A DNA stretch of 64,000 bases. Origin: Larus michahellis (Eukaryota; Chordata; Aves; Charadriiformes; Laridae). Shown here piece by piece: positions 46,453 through 59,050 of the stretch. The position numbers were made by a program, and so were the translations under genes. How positions within the stretch are numbered: the stretch's first letter is position 1; each line of letters starts with the position of its first letter. The stretch covers positions 4,605,001-4,669,000 of the forward strand of contig NC_133903.1 in the NCBI RefSeq assembly GCF_964199755.1, read 5' to 3'. The notes under the pieces were generated by a model. That model was not told where the DNA came from. It made no database searches and was given only the letters and a program-made list of their open reading frames with translations.

Positions 46453-46675
46453 TGTGGGGTCTGTCCAGAGAGAGCACTTTGCACAGTCCTGGCAGGGAGC
46501 CCCGGGCGACCGGGGGTGTTGGCAGAAGTGGTCGTACCCGTTAATGGCAGCCCGGCAGAGGTAGCACATCTGAGCACCGCAACGGCAGGACATGCGGTTA
46601 CAACCCTCCGATTTAATTAGGCCAGTCCCACACTTGTGGCATTTTCTAATTCGGGCAGCTGTCATTTTCTCTTCT
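46453..46675 (-). CDS. RNF216: RNF216, exon encoding catalytic RING2
   Basis: The acceptor CATTGCAG precedes AGAAGAGAAAATG; joined to the previous exon it reads [17 protein letters not shown]. The exon encodes RING2 of the RBR module, [19 protein letters not shown] followed by [10 protein letters not shown]. In RBR ligases the cysteine in the GC-x-x-M-x-C motif (here GCNRMSC) accepts ubiquitin as a thioester before transfer to substrate, and it is present. Further Cys/His residues follow in [19 protein letters not shown] and [10 protein letters not shown]. The donor is CCCACA|GTAAGT. The length is 223 nt and the phase fits both neighbours. Nothing suggests a pseudogene. Confidence 0.96.
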
Positions 46676-49214
46676 CTGCAATGCAAGAGGAGGGAGAGGA
46701 ATTAGAGAAGGGATGTTTGCAGTTGCCAGCCTGCGGTAAAATTCCTATTACACTATCCCAGTGATGCTTTAACCCCCTCCCCTTTCCCAGCATCTCTCCC
46801 CCTCCTCGCCCCTCCTACGCCATCCCCACGGTCCACCGCTGTTCCAAGGAGGTCTGGGCTCAGCTCCACTTGGAGCCAACCCATGGCAACTCAAGAACAA
46901 ATTAAGTGAAAGAAAGTCAATCACTGGCTGCATGCTGCAGACCCGATCCTGGTTTCCATGCGAGCCAAGACGCCGCAGCGCCAGGCTCTGGCTTGGGAGG
47001 AATTTAAGCTGTAAGTTGACGGGCCAAAGGGCACACGGATGCTTGACTTGGCTGCGGAGAAATACAGCCCGGGAGATAAAGTTCAGGAAAAGCAAACCCT
47101 TGGCTGTCATCTGCTAGCTAGTTTTTATGTTTGCCTGTTGCTCCGGCTACAAAGTTGCCACGACCATATATTTTTTTCCCCCCACCCCAACCCTGGCTGC
47201 TATGTTCCAGATTTATTTGGTTTTTGTTAAATTTAAATCAGTAACTGAAAAATAATCACATCTTTCCCCACAGAGACTGGGCTTTCCCCCTTCTCTTAAG
47301 ATTCCCTACATGCATTTTCCAGAAGTTATTACTTTAGGGTTCAGGAGACGGGTTTTACTCTAATGGAGCACAAATGGGAATCGAGGACAAAGCAGAGTCC
47401 CTGTCCCCATGAGACATCCTGGCACCGACACGTGCTCCAGTGCAAAGGCTCAGCTCGTGGCAATACTGTCTTGGCACAGAAATGGAGGAAAGCCTCGGTC
47501 ATTTAATTAAAAGACTTAAGAATATAAGTTGTCATCCTAAGGGCCAATTTTCTGACCGCTGGAGATCACGTTACAATTTAATTCACAACCTAGAAGTGAA
47601 ATCCGATGACAGGAGAGTAAAAAGACTGTGTTTTCAACCAGGGAAGCACAGTTCTCTGGCTGCGCTGACCTGACAGTGGGGAATGATGTTCCTTAGCCAG
47701 GCATCTCCACCCAACTACTTCAGCCAACCTGCAAAGTCAATATATGTTTGGGAGACGACAGGGAGGTGCTTTAGAGGAGGATCACAGCAGCAAACCAGGC
47801 AGCACAGCCCCACAAACCGCTCCGCCAGCACAACTGGAGGAGCGGGAAACGGTGAGGTGGGAATTTCGGCTGCCTTGCGGCTACCCAGAGCTCCCCCGCA
47901 GTTACGGCAGGCACGACCCGCACCCAGGCGTTTGGAAACAGGCTAAGAATAGAGACCCAGAAAAAAAACAACAAAAAAACCCCATAAACCAACTTGAGAC
48001 TGACTTTCCTCTGAGCTGCAGCTGCTCTTCCCTCTGCTACTCAACAGGATGCTGCTGATGCAGAATTTTTTTTTTGGAAACTTTGAGCAAGGCAGGAAGT
48101 TTGCCCTGAACTCCAGCTGTGCTTCCCTTTCCTTACACAGGGCTTCAAAAGGAAGCTTTTTATTGTATCAGACAGTAAGACTCATCTATCCACAGCAATG
48201 TTCCTGCTAAAGGTTCTGAAACTGTTTTTTTTTTTTCCTTATTAGGGACACGACAACTTGTTCCTCTTCCCTCTCACCCCTCTTTCCTACAGGGAAAGGA
48301 GTGGCAGACAAAAAAGGTCATATCAATCATGTAAAAGGATTTTGTTCTGAATTAGGGACTGCGGGATGAGCAAGCTACAGTCATTCAGCCTCCCAATGGT
48401 GGAGCTTTCCAGCCTCTCCTCGTGCCAGACAGACTCTAAATCAGAGGGGAAAGGATTGGGCAACATGGGCAAGTCCCATTTGACTGCACCAGACACGCAG
48501 CTCCATGGATGAACCTTCCCTTATTTCCTAAAGACAGAGGATTTTGCCATTTACTATAGCAATAGGAGAGATCAGACTTTGTAAGATTTTAGGAAAACAT
48601 TCAAGATTTATACCTCAGGATTTAAAAATGCGACTCCATTCCGTAACGATTTCTACAAACCAGTTAGAAACAGAGACAAGCTTCTGTAAGAAAACACATC
48701 CCCTCCCACAAAGCCAGAAAGCAGTAGCTGAGCAAACCCCGCTTCGTCACCAGGCTGGATTTTCAAAGGGTAATAATGACTTACTGTGAGTCAATGCACT
48801 TCTCCGCCTCTGCACAACACCTCCCTTCTCCCCCAGCCCCCCCCCCCCCCCCAAAGCAACACTAATGGTGGTTTCTCACCTCTGAGAGGGGCCAGGTGCC
48901 AGCCTGCGAGACACTGGGCTAGCCAGAGGAACTGGCTGGCCTGGTGACAACTCTCCCACGTCCTCGAATTACCAGTTGGATCCGCTGCCAAGTATCTTTC
49001 ACAGAAAGAAATCCCATCCTGGGTGCCTCCCGACCCCTCAGCTCTGATGGCCCTAGGACCTCTCTGACAGAAGGTAGTGACACCCAGCAGAACTTTGGGG
49101 CCTCTGTGAGTCTGTAGTTTCTCACCCCCTCCACACCAGAGTGTACTGTCTACTGTATCGCTATTACAAGTTCATCCACCTCCCCATTTTTGCCTGGTTG
49201 TGGGGTTTACTTAC
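46676..49214 (-). other. RNF216: RNF216 intron (2.5 kb)
   Basis: Bounded by an AT|GTAAGT donor at the high-coordinate side and a TTGCAG acceptor. It has moderate GC with scattered homopolymers (C16-type run at about 48,838-48,853). No exon or mobile element is recognised. Confidence 0.88.
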
Positions 49215-49312
49215 ATGGACGTCCTGTATTTGATGTCATCCTTCTCAGCCAGCTGCTCGCAGGTGAGGTTCATGTGCTCCTTCCACAGCCCCTGGCACTT
49301 CCGACATGTTTC
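49215..49312 (-). CDS. RNF216: RNF216, exon encoding the end of the IBR domain
   Basis: The acceptor ATCCTCCTCAG precedes GAAACATGTCGG. The exon encodes [20 protein letters not shown] then [12 protein letters not shown], the last zinc-binding cysteines of the in-between-RING domain and the linker to RING2. It begins in phase 0 and ends with two bases of the next Ile codon before GTAAGT. This is the most upstream RNF216 exon I can recognise in the window. Confidence 0.95.
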
Positions 49313-52300
49313 CTGAGGAGGATAACAGGTATTAAAGAAAGTAAAGACCCAGCACACCACCAACAGCATTAGAAGTTGGAAACATTCCCATCTCTTCCAC
49401 CACCACGCTGCAGGTTCTCAGTTGAGGATGGTAGAGAGGTCTGCCCTCCACCCACGACGACTCTGTCAAGACCAGGAGCCAAAGGGTTTCCAAGGTACAA
49501 GAACCTAGGTATGAAATGAGTTTCTAAACCCTAGCTCAGCTAAAACTCACGGAACACTACCAGGTTCACTGGTTACCTCCCCAAGGAGACAACAGAGACA
49601 AAACCACAGTGCTAAAGGACACCAAGTTCATCTCTTTCCTGGCCAAAATCCTTCCCCTTCATACAAAGGGCTTCTAGTTCAGCGGGCGATGGAAGCCTTG
49701 CATCTGCATCAAAAACTCAGCTCCACCATGCATACAGGCAAATCCATGTTATGCTTTCTAAAACCTCACAAAATAAACTTAAAGCAGTTTGTGCGAGTAA
49801 ACAGATTAAAAAGGCAGGATGTGGACCAATGTCCATAAAACAGAGGTGGAACACGAACAAATATTTATGAATTTAACCAGAGTAGCTGAACTAAACTTAG
49901 AGCAAGTGACTGAACTCTACTGTTGTTGTAAACTCTTTCGCAAAGAGGCTTTAATCCGGGACTGGTAAAGCTGCGTGGAGCGGGAGAGCTGTGGAGGCAC
50001 TATTGGCGAGGAACTTGGACTAAGACTAGAGTTAGAGTTGATTTTCTCGGTTGGCTAGCCAAAGAAAACATAATTTTGTTTTGGGTCAAACAAGAGATTT
50101 TCCTTTAATTTGAGGAAGATTAGAAAACATCCAAATCAAACTTGGAAAAAGTACACGTTTCACAATCCAACTGTTTCATCTGCAGGATGGCTAGGGCTCA
50201 AGGCTTTTAAATCCAACTTTCTTCCCCTGGCAGGAAAAGCCCTATGGCTGTGAAGCATCCTCCTGTCCCCTCCACACCCAAGAAGGTCCCAAAAGAGCTT
50301 TGCCCAGCTCTGGTCGCACTATCAGTGAAGGATGACAACTGCAGAGACAGATCTTTTCTGATTGCATTACCTTCATTTTATTTTAATGAAGAAATTGGAC
50401 GTTTCTATGAGATACGACAGAAATAACTGCTTAAAGACTCACGTAGGCAGCAAAACTCTTTTGATCGCGAATCAGACAAACAGGATGGAGACCAAAGCTT
50501 CCAAGGAAGCCACCCCTAGGAGGGGGTGCAAAATGTTGACTAGGTTGTATTTGTGCTTGCTGGGAGATGCGTTACAGCTTGTGCTTTCATCTGGAGAATT
50601 AAAGGCTCCTCGTCCCGGCTGGAAAGCCAGACACGTTTGCAGACTGCAGGGTAAGGGCTGTAGTAAGAGGAGAGCCAAGCGTGTCACTCCATCCCAAAAC
50701 CTCAGCAGAGGATTTTGTGATCTCTCACCTTGCAAACGCACCCGTTGGCAGGCAGGCACTGGTTTTAAGGGGCGGTAAATGCCTTGGTTCTATTGATCCT
50801 CATGAATCATTCATCATACCCTGCGTTTTCCTGCTAAAGCTGTTAAAACAGGCACCATTTTGCGTACGTTTGTTTCCAGGCCAGGTCTGTCTGTTATCGG
50901 CACGGGAGGATCAGACTTGGAGTCATTCACATACCTCAATGAGGACCCACCTTCCGCTTTTATTCTCAACACCCGGGCACATGCCATCCCCGAGACCAAA
51001 AGGGCTGTAGGTTTTGGATTTTTTTTTTTTTCCATACATCAAGGGTTAAAAACAAGTCTTTGGAGCCCTGCCACACACAACCACTTTCACACGCCAGCAA
51101 CAAAGATTTAACAGCTTTTTGCCAGAAGGGCTGGCACACTTTCCAGCCAGGAGCCTACTATTCCCAATTACTTAACTCCAGGAGCCTCCCTTCGCTGCCG
51201 AATTAGAAACGATGCCCTTCTGAAGCAGATGGTGCCGCTTATACTTTCGTACCAAGTCATTCCCTTTTGCCTTTTGTTATTGCCACCACCCTCGCTTTGC
51301 CCGCTGCAGCTATTGGAAAACAATGCTCTCCCTTGAGCTAAGGCCGTTGATATTCGCCAAACAGTTGGAATTCCTACCTCCAGGAAAAGGGAAGAGGCAC
51401 GGAGAGGCAGATTCCCAAAGGCACTGGGATGGCATGAGGTAGGAGGTATCGCGTTCTCTGCCTCTCCAGTGCCATCGCAGCTGTGCCCATTTCTGGGATG
51501 CCTCCCAAGACACATTGGCCACGGGGAGCTGCAGACCCACGGGCAGCTCTGCCTGCTCCAACGCACCCCGTGAAGGAGATGTCCCCGTGGCTTCCGAACT
51601 CCCAGTGTCACCTGGTGCTGCTTCTGACCAAGCCACGTCCTCTCCAGAACAGAGGCAGGGGAAAAAAACCGGACAATAGATGTGCCATTAGCAGAACTCG
51701 ATGCGACTTCTCTCCTTGTTCTACCCAAGACAATGGCACATTGTTGGCAGTCACAGGAACTTCTTTGCACAAAAAGCGGGGAGGAAGCCCACGGTTCAGA
51801 CAAAGGCAACTACTCCGGTGCCATAACTGAGGTCCCAGCCCCCGCCAAGAAAATAAAAGCAACCTTTTCAAATTTTCGCTCTTACTCGAATCCAACCTGC
51901 TCGGCTGATGAGGGTTTTGCACATCTCACGCGAGGACAATTTTGATCTCTACAATTTCCACAGGGGGTTCTTTTATTTTAGAAATAGCTTTTTGTTCGAT
52001 AAAGAAACATACTCTGCCATTACCATATCAATTAACCTAAACAGACAGTAGGATGGCTGGGCTTTTGCAAGCAGCCTAGATGATTTCTATTGTAAGAGCA
52101 GCACTTGGCACTAAGACCGGCTACCACAATATAAGGCAGCGCCTAAAACCCACACAAAGAGGGAACGTCTCCTTTCCAGCCCCAAAATCTTCTACTCCAA
52201 GCCTAACAGCCGACAAGCAAGTCCGTCCACCCAAACCGAGACCCTGCCCAACCTCTCCTCTACCATCTCACCCACCAGCAAACCCTGGCCTACTTGTGTA

Positions 52301-55300
52301 AGGGGTACCTGATGTGGGAAAGCACGTTTTGTTTTAGGTTTTAACAGCTTTTCAGTTAAATTTGTTGTTTCTGGACGGTGTGAACTCTGCACGTCTCTCC
52401 TCCTCAGCCCACTTCTCGCAGGCAGGTCCAGCGATCGCAGCCCAGGCTTTTGGGGTGAGGGGCAGGGTGTTTGCAGAAGCCTTGGCATTAGCAAACGGCT
52501 CCAAACCAGGCATGGAGGCAGGAGATTAAGTATCTGCTGCCTGTTACATCTGCCCGAGCTTGGCAGGCGGCCTGGGACAGTCCATTAATGCAGCGGGCTG
52601 GGACAGCGGAGAGGAGGATGTGATGGAGAGGGTGTTTAATCGCACACTGTAATCTCCTCACTGTACATCTGTTAGAGGTAGCGGCTCCGTTTCCTCTCGC
52701 TGGCCGCCAGGAAGCAGCCGGGATTAACACAAACATGTTTGGGTTCAGGAGGATCCTTTGTTCCCAGGGTCAGCGGTGCGGATACACAGCTTTCTGTGCT
52801 CAGGGCCAGCTTGGCTAAGGGCAACCAGCTTGCTTTTGGCACAGGCATCACAATCCTTAAACATCCTTGTTAATTGTCCCTGTACCTGATGAAGGTAGAT
52901 GGGAGTGTTTTATGGGAACCTACCACCTTCCTCAGCACTTCTACTGGTATTTGCAGTGTATTATACAGTTTTAAGAGACGGCCTAAACTTTTTTTTCCAC
53001 TCTGCTGCCTGCTGAAAATAAGTCTCCAAGGTCCAGCCCTTGGTTGGGGTGGGGGGGAACCCAAATAACCGACTTCTCCCTGCCAGCCTCCACGTCCTTT
53101 TGGCTACAGCCAGGCTGCCGTATGCGCTGCCGGCAACGTAGATGCACTGGCTTTCCTGGTTCCAACCCAAACAAATGCCACATGGACAAAAACATCAGAT
53201 GATAGGCACAGATCGCTGACCGACTGCCCACGGCATTCCTGCCTGCCCGCTTCTTCTGTAGGAGTTTACACGAAGCCGTTCACCGGTTGAGCAGAATGCA
53301 AAGGGAGGAGGGGAAGCTCGACTTAAACACCAGCAGGGGATGGACGGGGCTGTCATCACCGCCCTCCAGCTCTCAGCGGTGGCTCTGAGCGGAGTCCAGC
53401 GCTTGCCTTAGCTCTCCATATGCTGGTTAATTAAATCCTTTTGCCGCTGCGCCGTGTGGCTCCCTGTGTCCCCCAGGAAGGGCGAGTTGCTGACTCCAGC
53501 GGTCTCTGTCGATGGCACACAGGGGGACACTGGCTGCTGCGCTCCCTGCTCGGAGTGAGAGGGAGGTAAAACATGCCATGTATCCCTTCGGTGCTCGCTG
53601 GGACGGAGCCCCGGTGATCGATTCTCTGGTTCTTCCTGCTTTTAGACAGACAATAGCGCAGGCTAACCTCAAACTGGCCAAGTTTTACCCAAAAGCAGAT
53701 GTGAACGCAATAGTCTTAGAATAGCACCTCGGGGCCAGTCCATACTGCACCGGTTTAATTAAAGGGCTGCAATTCCCAACCAGACGAGTTAATGGGAAAA
53801 CAAAGAACCACACAGCCTTCCTTCCCACAAAGTCTCCACTGTCCATAAAGCTGCGCTGCCCTTAACTAAAAATGGATGCAGAAGTAGCTAAATGAATGCA
53901 ACCTTTAAGCACGGATAAGCTCTCATGAGCAAACTCCTTCAGGGCTGTTTCTGGGATTTCCTATACGTTAAGCTAGAGGATAAAGAGGTTCTAATCCAGT
54001 CCGAGACAATCCATTTTGGTGTGAGACCCTCTTTAGAGATATACAAACAGCACAGGGAAGTGGGACCCCAACTCCACAGGTACCCGACCGCCCAGTATGG
54101 AGAGTAGTCCTTCCAGCACGAACTGCTGCGGCAGCTCTCCGGTCCCGGAGCCGCCGGCATCGCCGCATGCAACGGGCGAGACAGGCAGCAGGTACCAACT
54201 CCAAATGCACAAAATCCACGCAGCGTGGAGGAACCACCGCCGTGCCCGGGATGGGCGAGGGGGCAAGGAACGAGGGCCAGGAGGAGCTGGGTGGGTTTGC
54301 TGCTGCCCCTCCCCGGGAGCCGGGCTGGGTCCCCCGGCAGGGCTGTTCCCCGGGCAGCGCTGCCGCTCAGCGGCCACCGGCCACACGGCAGCCACGGGCC
54401 CGGGGACCCACGGGAGGAGACGAGAGGCTCAGAGAAACCCGGGAAAAACTGAAGTCTCCTCTCCTTAGCACGGCCATGGTTTATTCTAGGTTGCGGGAAG
54501 AGATAAAGCAAAGGCACAAGCCTTGGACTAGGCTGTAAGAACATGTCAAGGTGTAAATATAGAGACCTACAAGTGATGGAGAGGTAAAAGCTGGATAAGG
54601 AAAACATGCATTGATACCCAGCACCCACCAGCTGGGTTGATTAAAGCCTTTATGGACATCATTACCAAAATAAATGCGCCCAACCAATTCCTCCCGTCTT
54701 GCACGTTCTTGTTAAATTGAGCATATTGCACTCCCTCCCCATCTTTAAGACACTGGAGGTACTCAATGCCCTTTTGCTTCCAGAGATATGCTGGCAGGCC
54801 AGTTCCCATGGAAGTTTGGGTCATCTATATTAGAATCTGAGAACCAGAAACACATTGTAACTCCCACCCCACGCTTGCCTGAGTCAGTAGGACTAGCTCA
54901 TATCGGTAATTCAGAAGTTCCTGAAACACACATACCAAACCAAAGCAAGTTTGTCCCCTCCCCAGAGCTTGACTTTAAAAGGCCAAATCAGCTGCTGGTT
55001 TGGGTGCAGTGGTTAGAGACCTACAGAGCAAAAAATATCTGCAGCTTCATGCAAGAAGTGCTGCTCAGCATCACTATCACCCTATGGCTGGTCAGAGGTG
55101 GAAAACCCACTAGCACAAGAAATTGCTCATTGATTTCATCCTCATGTACCACAGTGCAACCAGAGTAAGAGAAACAGCTCTTATTTTGAACTTGTACAGA
55201 ACTTAGGGGTTTTTTTTATTATTATTTGGGATGTTTTGGAGGAAATATTTTTGTTTCAAAGCTGCTTCCTCTCAAACTCGAGAGATGTGAGGAACATATC

Positions 55301-56963
55301 AAAAGTTGCAGGCAGCAGGTCAGCACTGGAGTATTTGCATCACGCCTTCATCGCACAAGGATCCCTTCCCCTAAACTGAGAAGTTTCTTATAAAGATAAG
55401 GTCTCCGCCCTAAAATAACACTTTTCAGGAAGCAGTCCCCTACCCTGAGCAGACTGATGTCAGACACAGCACCTCTCCAGCTCAGCACGCCGGGAAGTTT
55501 GGATACAGCCAGGATGGACTGGCTTCGCGACCTACCCAGAGGTGGCCACCCACCAACCTGAGTCAGCCTGCAGCGCAGGCAGAAGAAACCACCGCTTGGT
55601 CACTTCACGAAGGCGGGTTAAACATAGACCTCACACCAAAGATATTGTCTAAATCAGTATACCTGAGGTCATATTGCTCCTTCCCAGGGCAGAAAGTTAA
55701 GAGAAATTCAGTACATGCTACTGGAAACACATCTGTAGTCGTTACCCAGTTTTTAGGTCTGTTGGGCTGATTGCAGATAATAGCTATATGCCTTCCCAGC
55801 CAACGTAAATAATTAAATACTGGCAGCCCAGTTCAAAGCACTCAGCAGCTGACTCTCTTGCCTCTCCCCGCAGTGCAGATTGCCTTACCCCATTCAGCAG
55901 AGATCTAAGAGGTGATCCGTTTAATCCTACCAAACACCTCGCACAAGTAGGGATGCTGCTTCCAATAGCCGCAACTCTAACTGATGGAATCCAGCAGGGC
56001 TAAACAACAGTGGGAGCAACTGTGGAACCGGCGGAAACAATAGAGACCTTAGGAGAGGAAAGAATTTAGATTTCAGTGATTTTTAAAGGATAACTCTGGA
56101 AGGTTATTCAAGGGGTTGCACCCACCAACATCAAAAAGGTTAAGGCGTAACAAAAGCAAGATATCTCATTTGCAGAGGTACCTGCTAACGATGCATTGTA
56201 AGACCGAGAGGAGGAACAATTACTGAAGTTAATTTTGAAACTTCCCTCTTACACCACCACATGATAAACAAATCCCCCCCCCAACACCCCACCCCAGACA
56301 CAAGTCCCTCCCCAGGGCTTTGGGTGGCAGGAACTGGAGAAAGCCTCCTCCAGGTCTGCCCTGTTTTTCTTGTGGTTCTCTCTCCCCCTACCGTTTCCCA
56401 GCTTTTATTGTCTTATGGAAGGATCACAGGAGGAGCTCGGTTACAGATGTCCTCTCCTCCATCAACAGTTTATGTAACACACCTACGACCACTTTTAATG
56501 AGGCTCTGCAATATGGCAATTTTGACGGTAATTTAGCAGCATTAAGACACTTCATTTGCAATTTAGAGCCTTTTTAATCATACTCTCTACCTACACCAGA
56601 AGTTAACATTTCCAGGTCATTATAACACCAGTAAGGGATGGAAAAGGTGAACTATCTCAGTGGAGCAGCTATGCTGGAAAATAGCTTTAATCTAGGTACA
56701 AATACACCCGCAGAAACTGGGCAAGTACAGTTTGCTTTGACACCGAAATTAAACCCAAAGGAGGGGAAAATCCCAAAGTAAGGTGCTCCTAGCTTTAAAC
56801 TGGCCATAGCAAACAAAAAATAAATAATAAAAAAAAACCACGTTGGGGAAAATGGCAAGGATAAAGAGAAATGAAAGCAAAGTGATACCTGGTCTCCTTG
56901 AAATCTCGTAAGTTCAGATGTTTTATTGTTTCAATGCCTACGTGGTACAGAGTTACCTCTTAC

Positions 56964-56984
56964 CTGCTGCTCCCCAGGAGAGCT
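56964..56984 (-). other. Microexon-like element, 21 nt
   Basis: On the - strand a pyrimidine tract ending CTCTTACTTGCACAG is followed by 21 nt free of stops in the frame needed, and then by the strong donor CAG|GTAAGAGG. Inserted at the phase-0 junction before the 49,312 exon it would add seven residues, SSPGEQQ. No homologue is known to me and it may be chance. Confidence 0.25.
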
Positions 56985-58886
56985 CTGTGCAAGTAAGAGG
57001 ACAGTGAGAGGACGAACTTTGCAGGCCCCGAACCGAGCCACACAGCGCGAGAGCCACAGCGGCCAGCCTTGTAACCACGGCATTTACAGCTGTAGTATTT
57101 ACGGCAGATAGACTGGAAACGGCCTTCTGAACTGCTAACCTCCATCTTCCAAATTCACCAACGTGACAGTGAGTCATCTGCAGCTCATTTGCTACGCTAA
57201 AATAAGCTAATGGTAAAACCAAAGCCGGCCGCCTGTATCAGCAGCCTGATGAAACTTCCCATCAAGAAGGAGCACTGCAAGAGATGTTAAAAAGCCAAAA
57301 CCACCCCGAAGCGCAGCGCGATGGAACAGTTTACACCTGAAGCTCCACCACGGACATGCACTGGATTTCCTCCCGCACCACAAAAGCTGTTCGGATGCCT
57401 GTTCAAAATAATAAAAAAAATAAAAAATAACGAAATGGTAACAAGCAAATGAGTATGCGCCACCAAAAAAACGCAGTACTGAAAACTAATCAGGGAAATA
57501 GACGTGCCCACAACTCAACGATTCCTCTTTCAGAGCCCTCAGACAACATTTCCATTCCCTCCCGTATCTAAAGCACCCATGAACCCAGCCTAATACCAAC
57601 TGGGCCTGGGTTTCTGTTTGGTGCAGAGGTGGCAAGAAGCCTCAAAACTGCAATCTGGGGACTGTTTTTCAAGCCCTGCTAAGGCTGTTCAGCCTTGCAG
57701 CTTCGGTAGGTAAGACCAGTGCCTCCCCTGGGCTGCAGGGAGCAGAGGGAAACTGGGACGGAGATTCAGTGAAACAAGTGATGTCTGAAACCATCAGGCA
57801 CAGGCTGCAGTGCTCAGAAGTGTTTCTTACCCAAAGCATACCTTGCAATGGAGGAAAACACCGGCTTCGGTCCTTGCCAGGTGGATGCTGTCACATCCCC
57901 GCAGGTCACTGCACCACCACCAGGTGAATGAACGGAGGCATTTTGTAGGCAGGACCATACCAGCCTGGAGGCTTTGGAATAACAGAGGAATGCCCAACAC
58001 ACCCCCTGCAAACCCACCGGCCCTGGCAAGGAGCATGGCAGAGGGGATACAGCGATCCGAAGCCAGAAGCCACCGTGCAAAGCGGCTGCTTACCCCCAGC
58101 GCAGCCTAATCTTGACCAAAGCCGATCAGCCGCCTTAACCCCCGAGGGAGGACGGGCAGGATAGGAACAGAGGTGCTGCAGTATCCTGCCAAACAAGGGT
58201 TAACTCAGGACACATTTGTCTTCTAATTAGAAGAGTTGTTTAATCTGTAATTTAATTTTCATTTAAGTCATATGATCCCTTTCAATTAACTTTTTTTTTT
58301 TTTAAAAACAGTCACAGAAAAATCTGGGGCTTGGAAACACTTTGGAATAAGAGGAAGACCACCTCGGATCTGCGGACGTTGAAGCTAAACTGAGTTAGCA
58401 ATTCCAAGGGGAGCCTCTCCATCCGCACCAGCTCTGAAACAAAAGCTGGTAACCCAGCGAGACAGGGTCGCTTCTGCACAATCACGTGAGACCAGGCAAG
58501 AGGCAGGGAAAATGAGACCAAACCCAATGCCTTGAACCCTGAAATGTTTGTGAGGTCCCGGCGCCACGCAGAAGGCAGCCCATCGCAACAGAAGTGAGAC
58601 GGGAAGAGCACGCTGCAACCCTCGGCATTGTGAAATCCCAAGACAAGCAGTTCCCTTTCTGTTACGCTTACAAACGCTGATCAGAAAGACCAGTTCCCCT
58701 CTTCTCCCCCTGCTTCAGTGCCCAACAAGTTGAATTAAGTGCACTGTTCAACTACTTGCATGGCATGACTTGTCTACGAACCAAGATTTTGCAAGCCTGT
58801 TTTCTGTAAAAGCCAAAAAAATAAAATAAAATTAAAAAAAGCACAAGCCACCTCATCTCCAGGGATCCCTTTGAGACCCTTCTCAG

Positions 58887-59050
58887 TTGCCCAGAGAAGC
58901 TGTGGCTGCCCCATCCCTGGAGGGCTTCAAGGCCAGGTTGGACGGGGCTTGGAGCAACCTGGGCTGGTGGGAGGTGTCCCTGCCCAGGGCAGGGGGTGCC
59001 ACTGGGTGATCTTTAAGGTCCCTTCCAACCCAAACCATTCTGTGATTCTG
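58887..59050 (+). mobile_element. CR1 LINE 3'-end fragment
   Basis: The + strand reads GCCCAGAGAAGCTGTGGCTG, then CATCCCTGGAGGGCTTCAAG and ends TCTTTAAGGTCCCTTCCAAC, CCAAACCATTCTGTGATTCTG. This is the CR1 sense 3' end with its terminal ATTCTGTGATTCTG repeat. It is antisense to RNF216, unlike the copy in the 9-kb intron. Confidence 0.95.

Noticed and set aside
53512-53724. A 70-codon open frame on + with protein-like composition.
   Set aside because: No family recognised, and it is antisense to RNF216 in a presumed intron; it could equally be a conserved noncoding stretch.
54567-54824. An 85-codon open frame on - with a hydrophobic segment.
   Set aside because: I considered a retroelement or missing RNF216 exon; it matches neither and lacks splice boundaries in a consistent frame.
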